A stretch of DNA of 64,000 nt from JBMNPT01 sp050943735. GTDB taxonomy: Bacteria > Bacillota > Clostridia > Oscillospirales > RGIG577. Positions 18,386-25,363 of the stretch are shown in pieces; the first letter of the stretch is position 1; each line of letters begins with the position of its first letter. The stretch covers positions 186,001 through 250,000 of the forward strand of contig JBMNPT010000002.1 of assembly GCA_050943735.1 (NCBI GenBank), given 5' to 3'. The translations under genes were made by a program, and so were the position numbers. The notes under the pieces were generated by a model. That model saw only the letters and a program-made list of their open reading frames with translations, ran no database searches and was not told where the DNA came from.

Positions 18386-19264
18386 ATGAAAAATGTTCTG
18401 TCTACCTTGAGTAAAATTCTGTTGTGGATCTTATCTATTTGCGTGTTATTGAGCGCAATTCCGTTTTTCCCATCTGTGACCAGTATTCTCTTCCTTCTAT
18501 TTTTTGCAATCGCTCTACCAGTTGAGAATGCGCAGAATTTCTGGCGAAAAATAAAAATCTCCGGAATCAGTAAAGCAGTGTTGCTGGTTGTACTTTTAGT
18601 AATCGGTATGGCTTCAGCTCCAATTAACAAACCCACGCACAATGATCCTTTAGCCAACACAAATCAATCGGTAGTTTCTTCTGATGATTCCAATAGCTCT
18701 AATGCACAATCATCGACTTCCACGTCCAGTGACACCTCTTCTCTGGACAATCAAAAACCATTACAGCAAACCTCTGATACTGAGCAATCCACAAAACCCG
18801 AAAACACTGTGCCCACCGAATACAAAAACGCACTGGAAAACGCAAAACAATACAGTGAGCTTTTGCATATGTCCAAACAAGGCATATATGATCAACTGGT
18901 GTCTGAATATGGCGAACATTTTCCTCCTGAAGCGGCCCAATATGCCGTGGACAATCTCCAGGCAGATTACAAAGCAAATGCCTTGGCAAAAGCCAAATCG
19001 TATTCTGATAATTTATATATGTCTAAACTTGGTATATACGACCAACTTATATCCGAATATGGAGAAAAATTCACCCCAGAAGAGGCCCAATATGCTGTGG
19101 ACAATCTCCAGGCAGATTACAAAGCAAACGCCTTGGTAAAAGCCAAATCATATTATGAAAATATGAACATGTCTAAAGAAGGCGTAAGAGAGCAATTGAT
19201 CTCTGAATATGGAGAGCAGTTTACTGCCGAAGAAGCTGACTATGCCATTGCAAATTTAGAGTAA
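18386..19264 (+). CDS. Ltp-family surface protein with three repeats
   Basis: The product is 292 residues. I start at MKNVLSTLSK because GGAGGG lies just upstream. Two hydrophobic segments near the N-terminus suggest membrane anchoring. A Ser/Thr/Asn-rich linker follows, then three repeats of about 45-48 residues, each with the pattern A-[LK]-A-K-x-Y ... [MV]SK-x-G-[IV]-x-[DE]QL-[IV]SEYGE-x-F-x-x-E-A-x-YA-[VI]-x-NL. This is the host cell surface-exposed lipoprotein (Ltp, PF07553-type) repeat. In Streptococcus phage TP-J34 such a protein (Ltp) blocks DNA injection by superinfecting phages. The repeats are also nearly identical in DNA (around 18935-19000 and 19087-19150). It heads a three-gene group with another lipoprotein and a PH-domain protein. 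The exclusion role here is inference. Confidence 0.8.
   Translation: MKNVLSTLSKILLWILSICVLLSAIPFFPSVTSILFLLFFAIALPVENAQNFWRKIKISGISKAVLLVVLLVIGMASAPINKPTHNDPLANTNQSVVSSDDSNSSNAQSSTSTSSDTSSLDNQKPLQQTSDTEQSTKPENTVPTEYKNALENAKQYSELLHMSKQGIYDQLVSEYGEHFPPEAAQYAVDNLQADYKANALAKAKSYSDNLYMSKLGIYDQLISEYGEKFTPEEAQYAVDNLQADYKANALVKAKSYYENMNMSKEGVREQLISEYGEQFTAEEADYAIANLE
18935..19150 (+). repeat. Near-identical direct DNA repeats inside the Ltp-type gene
   Basis: A stretch of about 65 bases (starting GCCCAATATGC near 18935 and again near 19087, ending in AAAGCCAAATC/A) occurs twice, about 152 bases apart, with only a few differences. This indicates recent repeat-unit duplication and possible copy-number change by recombination. 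Confidence 0.75.
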
Positions 19265-19297
19265 TTTGAATTTTTAATACATATGGAGGAAATCACC

Positions 19298-19789
19298 ATG
19301 AAAAAACATCTAATAGCATTCTATCTATGTATTATTTGCTTTATATTTTTAGCAGCCTGCGGAAATTCCCAGGGTGCCACCAGCCCATCCACCCACACCT
19401 CAGACACTCAATCCACGTCACCTTCGGCGAAAGTCCAAACCCCCCCTCCCACGCCAGATCCTGCACCCGATCTGATCGGTACTTGGGTGCAAGTAGACAA
19501 ATCAGAAGAATCCTGGCAGGAAGCGGTGATTACAGAGGACACCATTGAAATCAATTGGGTCATGGAAAGCGGGAAAACCACCGCTGTGTATTGGGCTGGC
19601 ACCTTCGTCGCTCCCACTACCAGTGATGAACCATACTCCTGGGATTCCATCAACGATATGGAAAAAACGCAATCTGCTATTCTGGCATCCACCGATGAAT
19701 CAAAAACATTCACCTATGCTGATGGTAAAATCAGCTATTCTGTATCTGCAATGGGAATGACCACTACAGTGGAATTGGAAAAACAATAA
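19298..19789 (+). CDS. Lipoprotein of unknown function, Ltp-associated
   Basis: The product is 163 residues and starts MKKHLIAFYLC after a GGAGG site. A lysine start, a hydrophobic core and the lipobox LAAC (Cys about residue 21) mark a lipoprotein signal peptide. A Ser/Thr/Pro-rich spacer follows. The C-terminal ~100 residues (LIGTWVQVDKSEESW ... VYWAGTF ... KTFTYADGKISYSVS) look like one small beta-rich, lipocalin-like domain measuring about the length of an Ig or lipocalin module. I recall similar proteins beside phage-type surface genes but cannot name a function. It follows the Ltp-type gene by 33 bases, so it is probably in the same operon. Confidence 0.6.
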   Translation: MKKHLIAFYLCIICFIFLAACGNSQGATSPSTHTSDTQSTSPSAKVQTPPPTPDPAPDLIGTWVQVDKSEESWQEAVITEDTIEINWVMESGKTTAVYWAGTFVAPTTSDEPYSWDSINDMEKTQSAILASTDESKTFTYADGKISYSVSAMGMTTTVELEKQ

Positions 19790-19945
19790 TAAAAAGCCCT
19801 TTGAAACCAGTTCCCCTACATACTGGTCAAACAACTCTCACAGAGACGATGAGCCGCAGTTTCACTGCCTGCAGACGTTGGCATTGAGCCGCTATTTCGT
19901 GAACACGCAGTCTTTAAGGCTACACCATATAAAGGAGAGATACAC

Positions 19946-20320
19946 ATGATTGATTTTAACAACAGTAAATTTATCAAACTATCAAAAGACAAAACCACCA
20001 AAATAGCAGATGTGCAAGACCTATTGATCCCTGGAGAAGAAGTCCTGGGTAGTTATACCGCCATCCGCGATAGCGTTGTATTCACTACCAAGCGCGTGAT
20101 TTCCATCAACGTACAGGGTATCACAGGCAAAAAGAAAGATTATTCATCTCTGCCCTACAGCAAAATCAGTGCCTTTTCCATTGAAACTTCGGGCACCTTT
20201 GATCTGGACAGCGAACTGGAAATGTATTTTTCCGGTCTCGGCAAGGTAAAGTTTGAATTCACTGGCAATGCAGATATCATCGCAATCGGACAGGCCATAT
20301 CCTCTTACGTATTAGGCTAA
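19946..20320 (+). CDS. Bacterial PH-domain protein
   Basis: The product is 124 residues with no signal peptide or membrane segment. From about residue 27 it shows LLIPGEEVLGSYTAIRDSVVFTTKRVISINVQG, then YSSLPYSKISAFSIETSG, then DLDSELEMYF. This matches bacterial Pleckstrin-homology-like (bPH) domains, where 'DsvvFTnkRii' and 'sIPYskI..f' are signature pieces. The helix at the end (DIIAIGQAISSYVL) closes the fold. An AAAGGAG site precedes the ATG. Such small bPH proteins occur in many Firmicutes and often on prophages. Its placement behind the Ltp-type and lipoprotein genes suggests one accessory module. The ligand and role are unknown. Confidence 0.7.
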   Translation: MIDFNNSKFIKLSKDKTTKIADVQDLLIPGEEVLGSYTAIRDSVVFTTKRVISINVQGITGKKKDYSSLPYSKISAFSIETSGTFDLDSELEMYFSGLGKVKFEFTGNADIIAIGQAISSYVLG

Positions 20321-20340
20321 ATACATAAAAGTAAATTTTT

Positions 20341-20881
20341 ATGAAAAAATTGTTTCTGCTGAGCTCTGTACTGCTGTCTACTTTAGTCTTTGGCAGTAAC
20401 ATTTTTCTTGGGATTGCGTTCTCCTGTAAAAATTCCATGCATATAGGAACTGTGATGAAAAGGTCAGTTTTCTTGATATTTTTTCTTGCAGTTCCTTCTT
20501 TCAAATGGTGGATGGTCATGCTTCTTTTGGAGCGTATGCGCTGTGGACCACGATCTTATCAATACGAGGAGCTAATGTATTGGCAAATCGTGGTATATTT
20601 AGAAGGCTATCAACGATATGTATATCCAAAAGAAATAGCCTGACAATGTTCCAGAATCTACATCCGATAGCGCATCATCTAAAATACATGTCCAGGAAAA
20701 TAAACCCCAGCGACGGGTCGTATCTAGTATTTTAGTAAAAAACGATCCTTCAATGCAAACAGATTCATCACAGAAAAGTAGTGTAAAGACCGATACTGAA
20801 AATAAATCTACTGCAACACCCATTCTTGCAGTCTTGCTCACACTTTCAATTTTAATTTTTTTGTGCACTTTGTCGCAGTAG
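20341..20881 (+). pseudogene. Decayed membrane-anchored surface protein
   Basis: The pieces are in different frames. The start (MKKLFLLSSVLLSTLVFGS) looks like a secretion signal. The middle reads plausibly first as MVDGHASFGAYALW (frame of 20505), then as QYEELMYWQIVVYLEGY up to a TGA at 20643. From about 20645 the third frame gives a Ser/Thr/Lys-rich spacer (PESTSDSASSK ... SVKTDTENKSTA) and a terminal hydrophobic helix (PILAVLLTLSILIFLCTLS), then a TAG. Signal, spacer and C-terminal helix together suggest a broken anchored exported protein with at least two frameshifts. The family is unknown. Confidence 0.4.
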
Positions 20882-20921
20882 TGTCATACCAGCAAAATAT
20901 GATACACTATGGTATAAAACA

Positions 20922-20964
20922 AAAATCCCGGAACCAAGTCTATCAAACCTGGTTTCGGGATTTT
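20922..20964 (-). terminator. Terminator of the tRNA operon
   Basis: A long stem (AAAATCCCG paired with CGGGATTTT, extended through AACCAGGT/ACTTGGTT with G-U pairs) lies 4 bases past the tRNA-Lys 3' end. It is followed on the minus strand by TTTTTGTTTT. Confidence 0.8.
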
Positions 20965-20968
20965 CTGG

Positions 20969-21044
20969 TGGTGATCCATCGGGGATTCGAACCCCGGACC
21001 CTTTGATTAAAAGTCAAATGCTCTGCCAACTGAGCTAATGGATC
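20969..21044 (-). tRNA. tRNA-Lys (TTT)
   Basis: 76 nt with encoded CCA; acceptor GATCCAT/ATGGATC, anticodon loop CTTTTAA, TTCGAAT T-loop. Last gene of the five-tRNA transcript. Confidence 0.97.
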
Positions 21045-21047
21045 ATA

Positions 21048-21122
21048 TGGCAGGGATGGCAGGATTCGAACCTACGAATGCAGCAGTCAAAGTGCTGTGT
21101 CTTACCGCTTGACGACATCCCT
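21048..21122 (-). tRNA. tRNA-Gln (TTG)
   Basis: 75 nt with encoded GCCA end; acceptor AGGGATG/CATCCCT, anticodon loop CTTTGAC, T-loop TTCGAAT. Confidence 0.97.
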
Positions 21123-21135
21123 AAAAAATAAAAAA

Positions 21136-21212
21136 TGGGGTGGGTAGTGGGAATCGAACCCACGCTCTTCGGGACCACAATCCGACGCTTTAACCGACTA
21201 AGCTATACCCAC
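21136..21212 (-). tRNA. tRNA-His (GTG)
   Basis: 77 nt; acceptor GTGGGTA/TACCCAC, discriminator C with a G immediately 5' of the acceptor (position 21213) as expected for the G-1 of tRNA-His, anticodon loop TTGTGGT, encoded CCA. Confidence 0.97.
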
Positions 21213-21224
21213 CATAAATATTTC

Positions 21225-21301
<77 letters not shown>

Positions 21302-21305
21302 TTAT

Positions 21306-21379
21306 TGGAGCGGGTGATGGGAATCGAACCCACGCGACCAGCTTGGAAGGCTGGGATTCTACCATTGAACTACACCCGC
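21306..21379 (-). tRNA. tRNA-Gly (TCC)
   Basis: 74 nt with CCA; acceptor GCGGGTG/CACCCGC, anticodon loop CTTCCAA. First gene of the tRNA transcript. Confidence 0.97.
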
Positions 21380-21443
21380 TTTTATGTCGCTGTCACGAAA
21401 ACAGACACGCGCAGGCTGTACCTGACGCCCTGTGACGACCTAT

Positions 21444-21473
21444 ATCATAGCACATTGTAAAGAGCCTTGTCAA
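21444..21473 (-). promoter_or_regulatory. Promoter of the tRNA operon
   Basis: On the minus strand TTGACA (21468-21473), 18 bases, TATGAT (21444-21449), about 65 bases before tRNA-Gly. Confidence 0.7.
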
Positions 21474-21495
21474 CACTTTTCTCAAATTTTTCCCA

Positions 21496-22455
21496 TTATC
21501 TTTGTGGAAAATACCGCGGGAACAGAGGACCTGGAATTTCCAGCGTCTTCCCCTGTAAATAACCCAAAATTCCAGCATCGCTGGTGAACGCAAAGGTCAG
21601 CCGGCAGGCATAGAGCAGCTGCCAGCTCTCGCCGTACTCCCGGTTGACGGTCCCCTGTCCATATTTCCCATCTCCCAGCAGCGGGTGCCCGATAGATGCC
21701 ATATGGGCCCGAATCTGATGGGTGCGGCCAGTGATCAGATGCACCTCCAGCAGAGAAAGGGGCCCCTTCTCCTCCAGCACCCGATATTCGGTAATAGCAG
21801 TACGGCAGCCCTTGGTGGGAGTGGGACGAATATAGCACTGGTTGTTGCGGGCATCCTTGAAGTGATACCCCACCAACCGGTCCTGCCGTTTGGGCAGATG
21901 CCCCCCAATGGTGACGCACTGATAGTATTTATCCAGTTCCCCATCTTTGATCTTCTGATTGAGAATCCGCAGTGTTTCAGCGTTTTTCGCCGCCAGCACC
22001 ATTCCCCCGGTATTGCGGTCAATGCGGTTGCACAGTGCGGGCGCAAAGGAATGCTCCTCTTGAGGGCGATACTCTCCCTTTTGGTACAGATAGCTTTGGA
22101 TTTGGGCAATCAACGTATTGACCTGCTCCCCTTCATCGCTGTGGACGATGAGCCCGGGCTTTTTATCCACCACCAGCAGGTTTTCATCCTCGTACACCAC
22201 GCCGAAATGGGGCTGCACATGGAGAAAGGCCTCCTCTTCCCGGGGCGAAGCGAAAAATTCATCGTTGATATACAGGTCCACCACATCGCCCAACACCAGC
22301 CGGTAGGCAATCTCACTGCGCTTGCCATTGACCTTCACCCGTTTGAGCCGGATGTATTTGTACAAAAGAGACTGGGGAAGGTTCTTCAAATATTTCCCCA
22401 AAAATTTATCCAGCCGCTGCCCCTGATCGTTGGGTCCTATGGTAATGGATCTCAT
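21496..22455 (-). CDS. RluA-family rRNA pseudouridine synthase
   Basis: The product is 319 residues and converts specific uridines in RNA (probably 23S rRNA) to pseudouridine. An N-terminal S4-like RNA-binding domain (QRLDKFLGKYL ... VKVNGKR, residues ~12-65) precedes the PseudoU_synth_2 domain. The catalytic aspartate lies in CNRIDRNTGG, and the family motif GRTHQIRAHMASIGHPLLGD is present. I start at MRSITIGPN because AGGAGG sits 9 bases upstream. It matches the RluC/RluD subgroup in layout; the exact target uridine cannot be predicted. It is monocistronic, divergent from radC. Confidence 0.9.
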   Translation of the reverse strand: MRSITIGPNDQGQRLDKFLGKYLKNLPQSLLYKYIRLKRVKVNGKRSEIAYRLVLGDVVDLYINDEFFASPREEEAFLHVQPHFGVVYEDENLLVVDKKPGLIVHSDEGEQVNTLIAQIQSYLYQKGEYRPQEEHSFAPALCNRIDRNTGGMVLAAKNAETLRILNQKIKDGELDKYYQCVTIGGHLPKRQDRLVGYHFKDARNNQCYIRPTPTKGCRTAITEYRVLEEKGPLSLLEVHLITGRTHQIRAHMASIGHPLLGDGKYGQGTVNREYGESWQLLYACRLTFAFTSDAGILGYLQGKTLEIPGPLFPRYFPQR

Positions 22456-22559
22456 GCCGATTTTCCTCCTGTCACTCACTTCACAGCCCTCAGTATACCA
22501 CATTTTTCTGCCCATTTCCACCAGCGTTTCGGTGTGCTATAATAAGGAAAAAGCAAACA

Positions 22560-22588
22560 TTGACAGAACAGACGTTCTATATTATGAT
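22560..22588 (+). promoter_or_regulatory. radC-uvrBA promoter with LexA (Cheo) box in its spacer
   Basis: TTGACA (22560-22565), 17 bases, TATGAT (22583-22588). The spacer begins with GAACAGACGTTC (22566-22577), a perfect match to the Gram-positive LexA consensus GAAC-N4-GTTC. LexA bound here would block RNA polymerase, so SOS induction of the downstream repair genes is expected. Confidence 0.8.
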
Positions 22589-22621
22589 AGAATCATCCAC
22601 CAATGGACAGAGGGAACTGCC

Positions 22622-23299
22622 ATGACAAAATCCATTCACAGCGGCCATCGCCAACGTTTGAAAAAGCGTTTCCTGCGGGAGGGCCTGGACGCTTTTGACC
22701 CTATACAACAAGTGGAGCTGCTGCTCTTTTTCGGCTTGCCCCAAGGTGACACCAATCCGGTGGCCCATCGGCTGCTGGATCGTTTCGGCACCATCGACCG
22801 CATTCTGGACGCTCCTTATGATGAGCTGATCAAAGTACCAGGTGTGGGTCCCAACTGTGCCACCATGATCAAATATCTGGTGGCCTTTTACCGGGCGGCC
22901 CTCACCGCGAGAGAACAAAATGCCCGGTTTCTGGCCACGCCCGAACACTACATTCCCTATCTGCTTCCTCTGTTTCACGGCAGAGAGGTGGAAATGGTCT
23001 ATGTATTCTATCTGGACAATCGGGGCAAACTGTTGGGCGAGGAACGTCTGTGCACCGGCAGCCAATGTTCGGTTCACATTCCCGTCCGTCAGCTGGTAGA
23101 AGGCTGTATGCGTCACGCCGCCACCCAAGTGGTGCTGGCCCACAATCATCCCACCGGCTTTGCCACCCCTTCCGTAGAAGACGTATCCTTCACTCGGCAG
23201 CTGCGGGCCACCTTGCTTCAGCTGGAAATCCGTCTGCGGGATCACATTGTGGTGGCCCATGACGACTGCGTCAGCATGCTGGCCAGCGGATATCTATAA
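22622..23299 (+). CDS. radC: RadC-family JAB-domain protein
   Basis: The product is 225 residues from MTKSIHSGHRQRL; AGAGGG lies upstream. The N-terminal half has a helix-hairpin-helix (VPGVGPNCATMIK). The C-terminal half is the JAB/MPN metallo-domain with the zinc signature HNHPTG followed by a distal Asp (SVEDVSF). RadC proteins were linked to DNA repair by name, though their biochemical role is disputed. Here the gene is the first of a transcript with uvrB (65-base gap) and uvrA and sits behind a LexA-box promoter, which supports a DNA-damage connection. Length is typical. Confidence 0.9.
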   Translation: MTKSIHSGHRQRLKKRFLREGLDAFDPIQQVELLLFFGLPQGDTNPVAHRLLDRFGTIDRILDAPYDELIKVPGVGPNCATMIKYLVAFYRAALTAREQNARFLATPEHYIPYLLPLFHGREVEMVYVFYLDNRGKLLGEERLCTGSQCSVHIPVRQLVEGCMRHAATQVVLAHNHPTGFATPSVEDVSFTRQLRATLLQLEIRLRDHIVVAHDDCVSMLASGYL

Positions 23300-23364
23300 C
23301 TTTCTTTATACATCCAGTGCGGACGAAATGGTCTGCACTTTTTTGAGCATCCAAGGAGGTACCC

Positions 23365-25341
23365 ATGAACGACCGTTTTGTACTCCGTTCCCCCTTCAAG
23401 CCCACCGGCGATCAACCGGAGGCCATCGACGCCCTGGCCCGGGGCGTGCTGGCGGGTGAAAAAGAGCAGATTCTGCTGGGCGTCACCGGTTCGGGCAAAA
23501 CCTTCACCATCGCCAATGTCATTGAAAAAGTACAAAAGCCCACGCTGGTACTGGCCCACAACAAAACCCTGGCCGCCCAGCTGTGCAGCGAGTTCAAGGA
23601 ATTTTTCCCCGACAGCGCGGTAGAATACTTTGTATCCTACTACGACTACTACCAGCCGGAAGCCTACATTCCCAGCACCGACACCTACATCGAAAAGGAT
23701 TCCGCCATCAACGACGAAATTGACAAGCTGCGCCACAGCGCCACCTCCGCCCTCTTTGAGCGCAAGGATGTGATCATTGTGGCCAGCGTCAGCTGTATCT
23801 ATTCTCTGGGCAACCCCATTGACTACAAAAATATGGTCATCTCTCTGCGCCCCGGCATGATCAAGGACCGGGACGAAGTGGTGAAAAAGCTGGTGGACAT
23901 CCAGTATGAGCGCAACGACCTGAACTTCGTGCGAAACAAATTCCGGGTGCGGGGAGACGTGCTGGAAATCTTCCCCTCCTACTCCAGCGACACCGCCATC
24001 CGGGTGGAATTTTTCGGCGATGAAGTGGATCGGATCAGTGAAATCAATGTAGTCACCGGCGAAGTGAAAAACGTAGTGAATCACGTGGCCATCTACCCCG
24101 CCAGTCACTATGTGGTGGAGCCGGAACGCATGAAGGAAGCCATCGCGCAGCTGGAGGAGGAATGTGCCCAGCGGGTGCAGTATTTCAAGGAACACGACAA
24201 GCTCATCGAGGCCCAGCGCATCGCCCAGCGGGTGCAGTACGACATGGAAATGCTACAGGAAACCGGTTTTTGCAGCGGCATCGAAAACTACAGCCGGGTG
24301 CTGGCCGGACGGGAACCAGGCGCCATTCCCTGCACCCTGTTTGACTATTTCCCCAAGGATTTTCTGCTGGTGGTGGACGAGAGCCATGTGACCATTCCTC
24401 AGGTGCGGGCCATGTACGCCGGAGACCGCAGCCGCAAGGAATCCCTGGTGGAATACGGTTTCCGCCTGCCCTCCGCCTTTGACAACCGTCCGCTGCGCTT
24501 TGAGGAGTTTCAGGACAAGCTGAATCAGATCATCTATGTGAGTGCCACCCCCGCTCCCTACGAGCGTGAGCGTTCCTCCGCCATTGTGGAGCAGATCATC
24601 CGCCCCACCGGCCTGCTGGACCCCGAAATTGAAGTGCGTCCCATCACCGGCCAGATCGAGGACCTGTACGGGGAAATCCTGCAGCGCATCCAGCGACAGG
24701 AACGGGTACTGGTGACCACCCTCACCAAAAAAATGGCGGAAGACCTCACCGATTATTTTGAGGGAATGAGCATCAAAGTCCGGTACCTGCACAGCGACGT
24801 GGACACACTGGAACGAATGGAAATCATCCGCGACCTGCGCAAAGGGGTATTTGACGTACTCATCGGCATCAACCTGCTGCGGGAGGGATTGGACATTCCA
24901 GAGTGCTCTCTGGTAGCCATTCTGGATGCCGACAAAGAGGGTTTTCTGCGCAGTGAGACCTCCCTCATCCAGACGGTGGGCCGGGCCGCGCGAAATGCCA
25001 ACTCCTCGGTCATTCTCTACGCCGATAAAATCACCCCCGCCATGCGGGTCACCATGGAGGAAACCGCTCGCCGCCGGGCCATTCAGACCGCCTACAACCA
25101 GGCTCACGGCATCACCCCCACCACCGTCACCAAGGCCATTCACGAAGTACTGGAGATCTCCTCCAAGGGCGGCGGACGGGGCCGCGGCGCCAAGAAGCAG
25201 TCCAACGCGGAACTGGCCCGTACCATTGACCGCCTGAGCGCCGAAATGAAAAACGCCGCCAAAAATCTGGAGTTTGAATACGCCGCCCAGCTGCGGGACA
25301 AAATCATCGAACTGCGCGGCCAGATGAAGCAATCTTCATAA
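23365..25341 (+). CDS. uvrB: Excinuclease ABC subunit B
   Basis: UvrB is the damage-verification helicase of nucleotide excision repair. The product is 658 residues. Walker A is GVTGSGKTFT, the DEAD-like box is DESHVTIPQ, the beta-hairpin stretch YYDYYQPEAY is present, and helicase motif VI appears as QTVGRAARN. The C-terminal UVR motif (LEFEYAAQLRDKI), which contacts UvrC, is complete. AAGGAGG precedes the ATG. uvrA follows after 22 bases. The catalytic and damage-binding parts are all intact. Confidence 0.98.
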   Translation: MNDRFVLRSPFKPTGDQPEAIDALARGVLAGEKEQILLGVTGSGKTFTIANVIEKVQKPTLVLAHNKTLAAQLCSEFKEFFPDSAVEYFVSYYDYYQPEAYIPSTDTYIEKDSAINDEIDKLRHSATSALFERKDVIIVASVSCIYSLGNPIDYKNMVISLRPGMIKDRDEVVKKLVDIQYERNDLNFVRNKFRVRGDVLEIFPSYSSDTAIRVEFFGDEVDRISEINVVTGEVKNVVNHVAIYPASHYVVEPERMKEAIAQLEEECAQRVQYFKEHDKLIEAQRIAQRVQYDMEMLQETGFCSGIENYSRVLAGREPGAIPCTLFDYFPKDFLLVVDESHVTIPQVRAMYAGDRSRKESLVEYGFRLPSAFDNRPLRFEEFQDKLNQIIYVSATPAPYERERSSAIVEQIIRPTGLLDPEIEVRPITGQIEDLYGEILQRIQRQERVLVTTLTKKMAEDLTDYFEGMSIKVRYLHSDVDTLERMEIIRDLRKGVFDVLIGINLLREGLDIPECSLVAILDADKEGFLRSETSLIQTVGRAARNANSSVILYADKITPAMRVTMEETARRRAIQTAYNQAHGITPTTVTKAIHEVLEISSKGGGRGRGAKKQSNAELARTIDRLSAEMKNAAKNLEFEYAAQLRDKIIELRGQMKQSS

Positions 25342-25363
25342 GCACAAAAGGAGCATTACACCC

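Noticed and set aside
18386..20320. Complete prophage
   Set aside because: No integrase, repressor, terminase, capsid or tail genes were seen; only phage-type surface genes remain.
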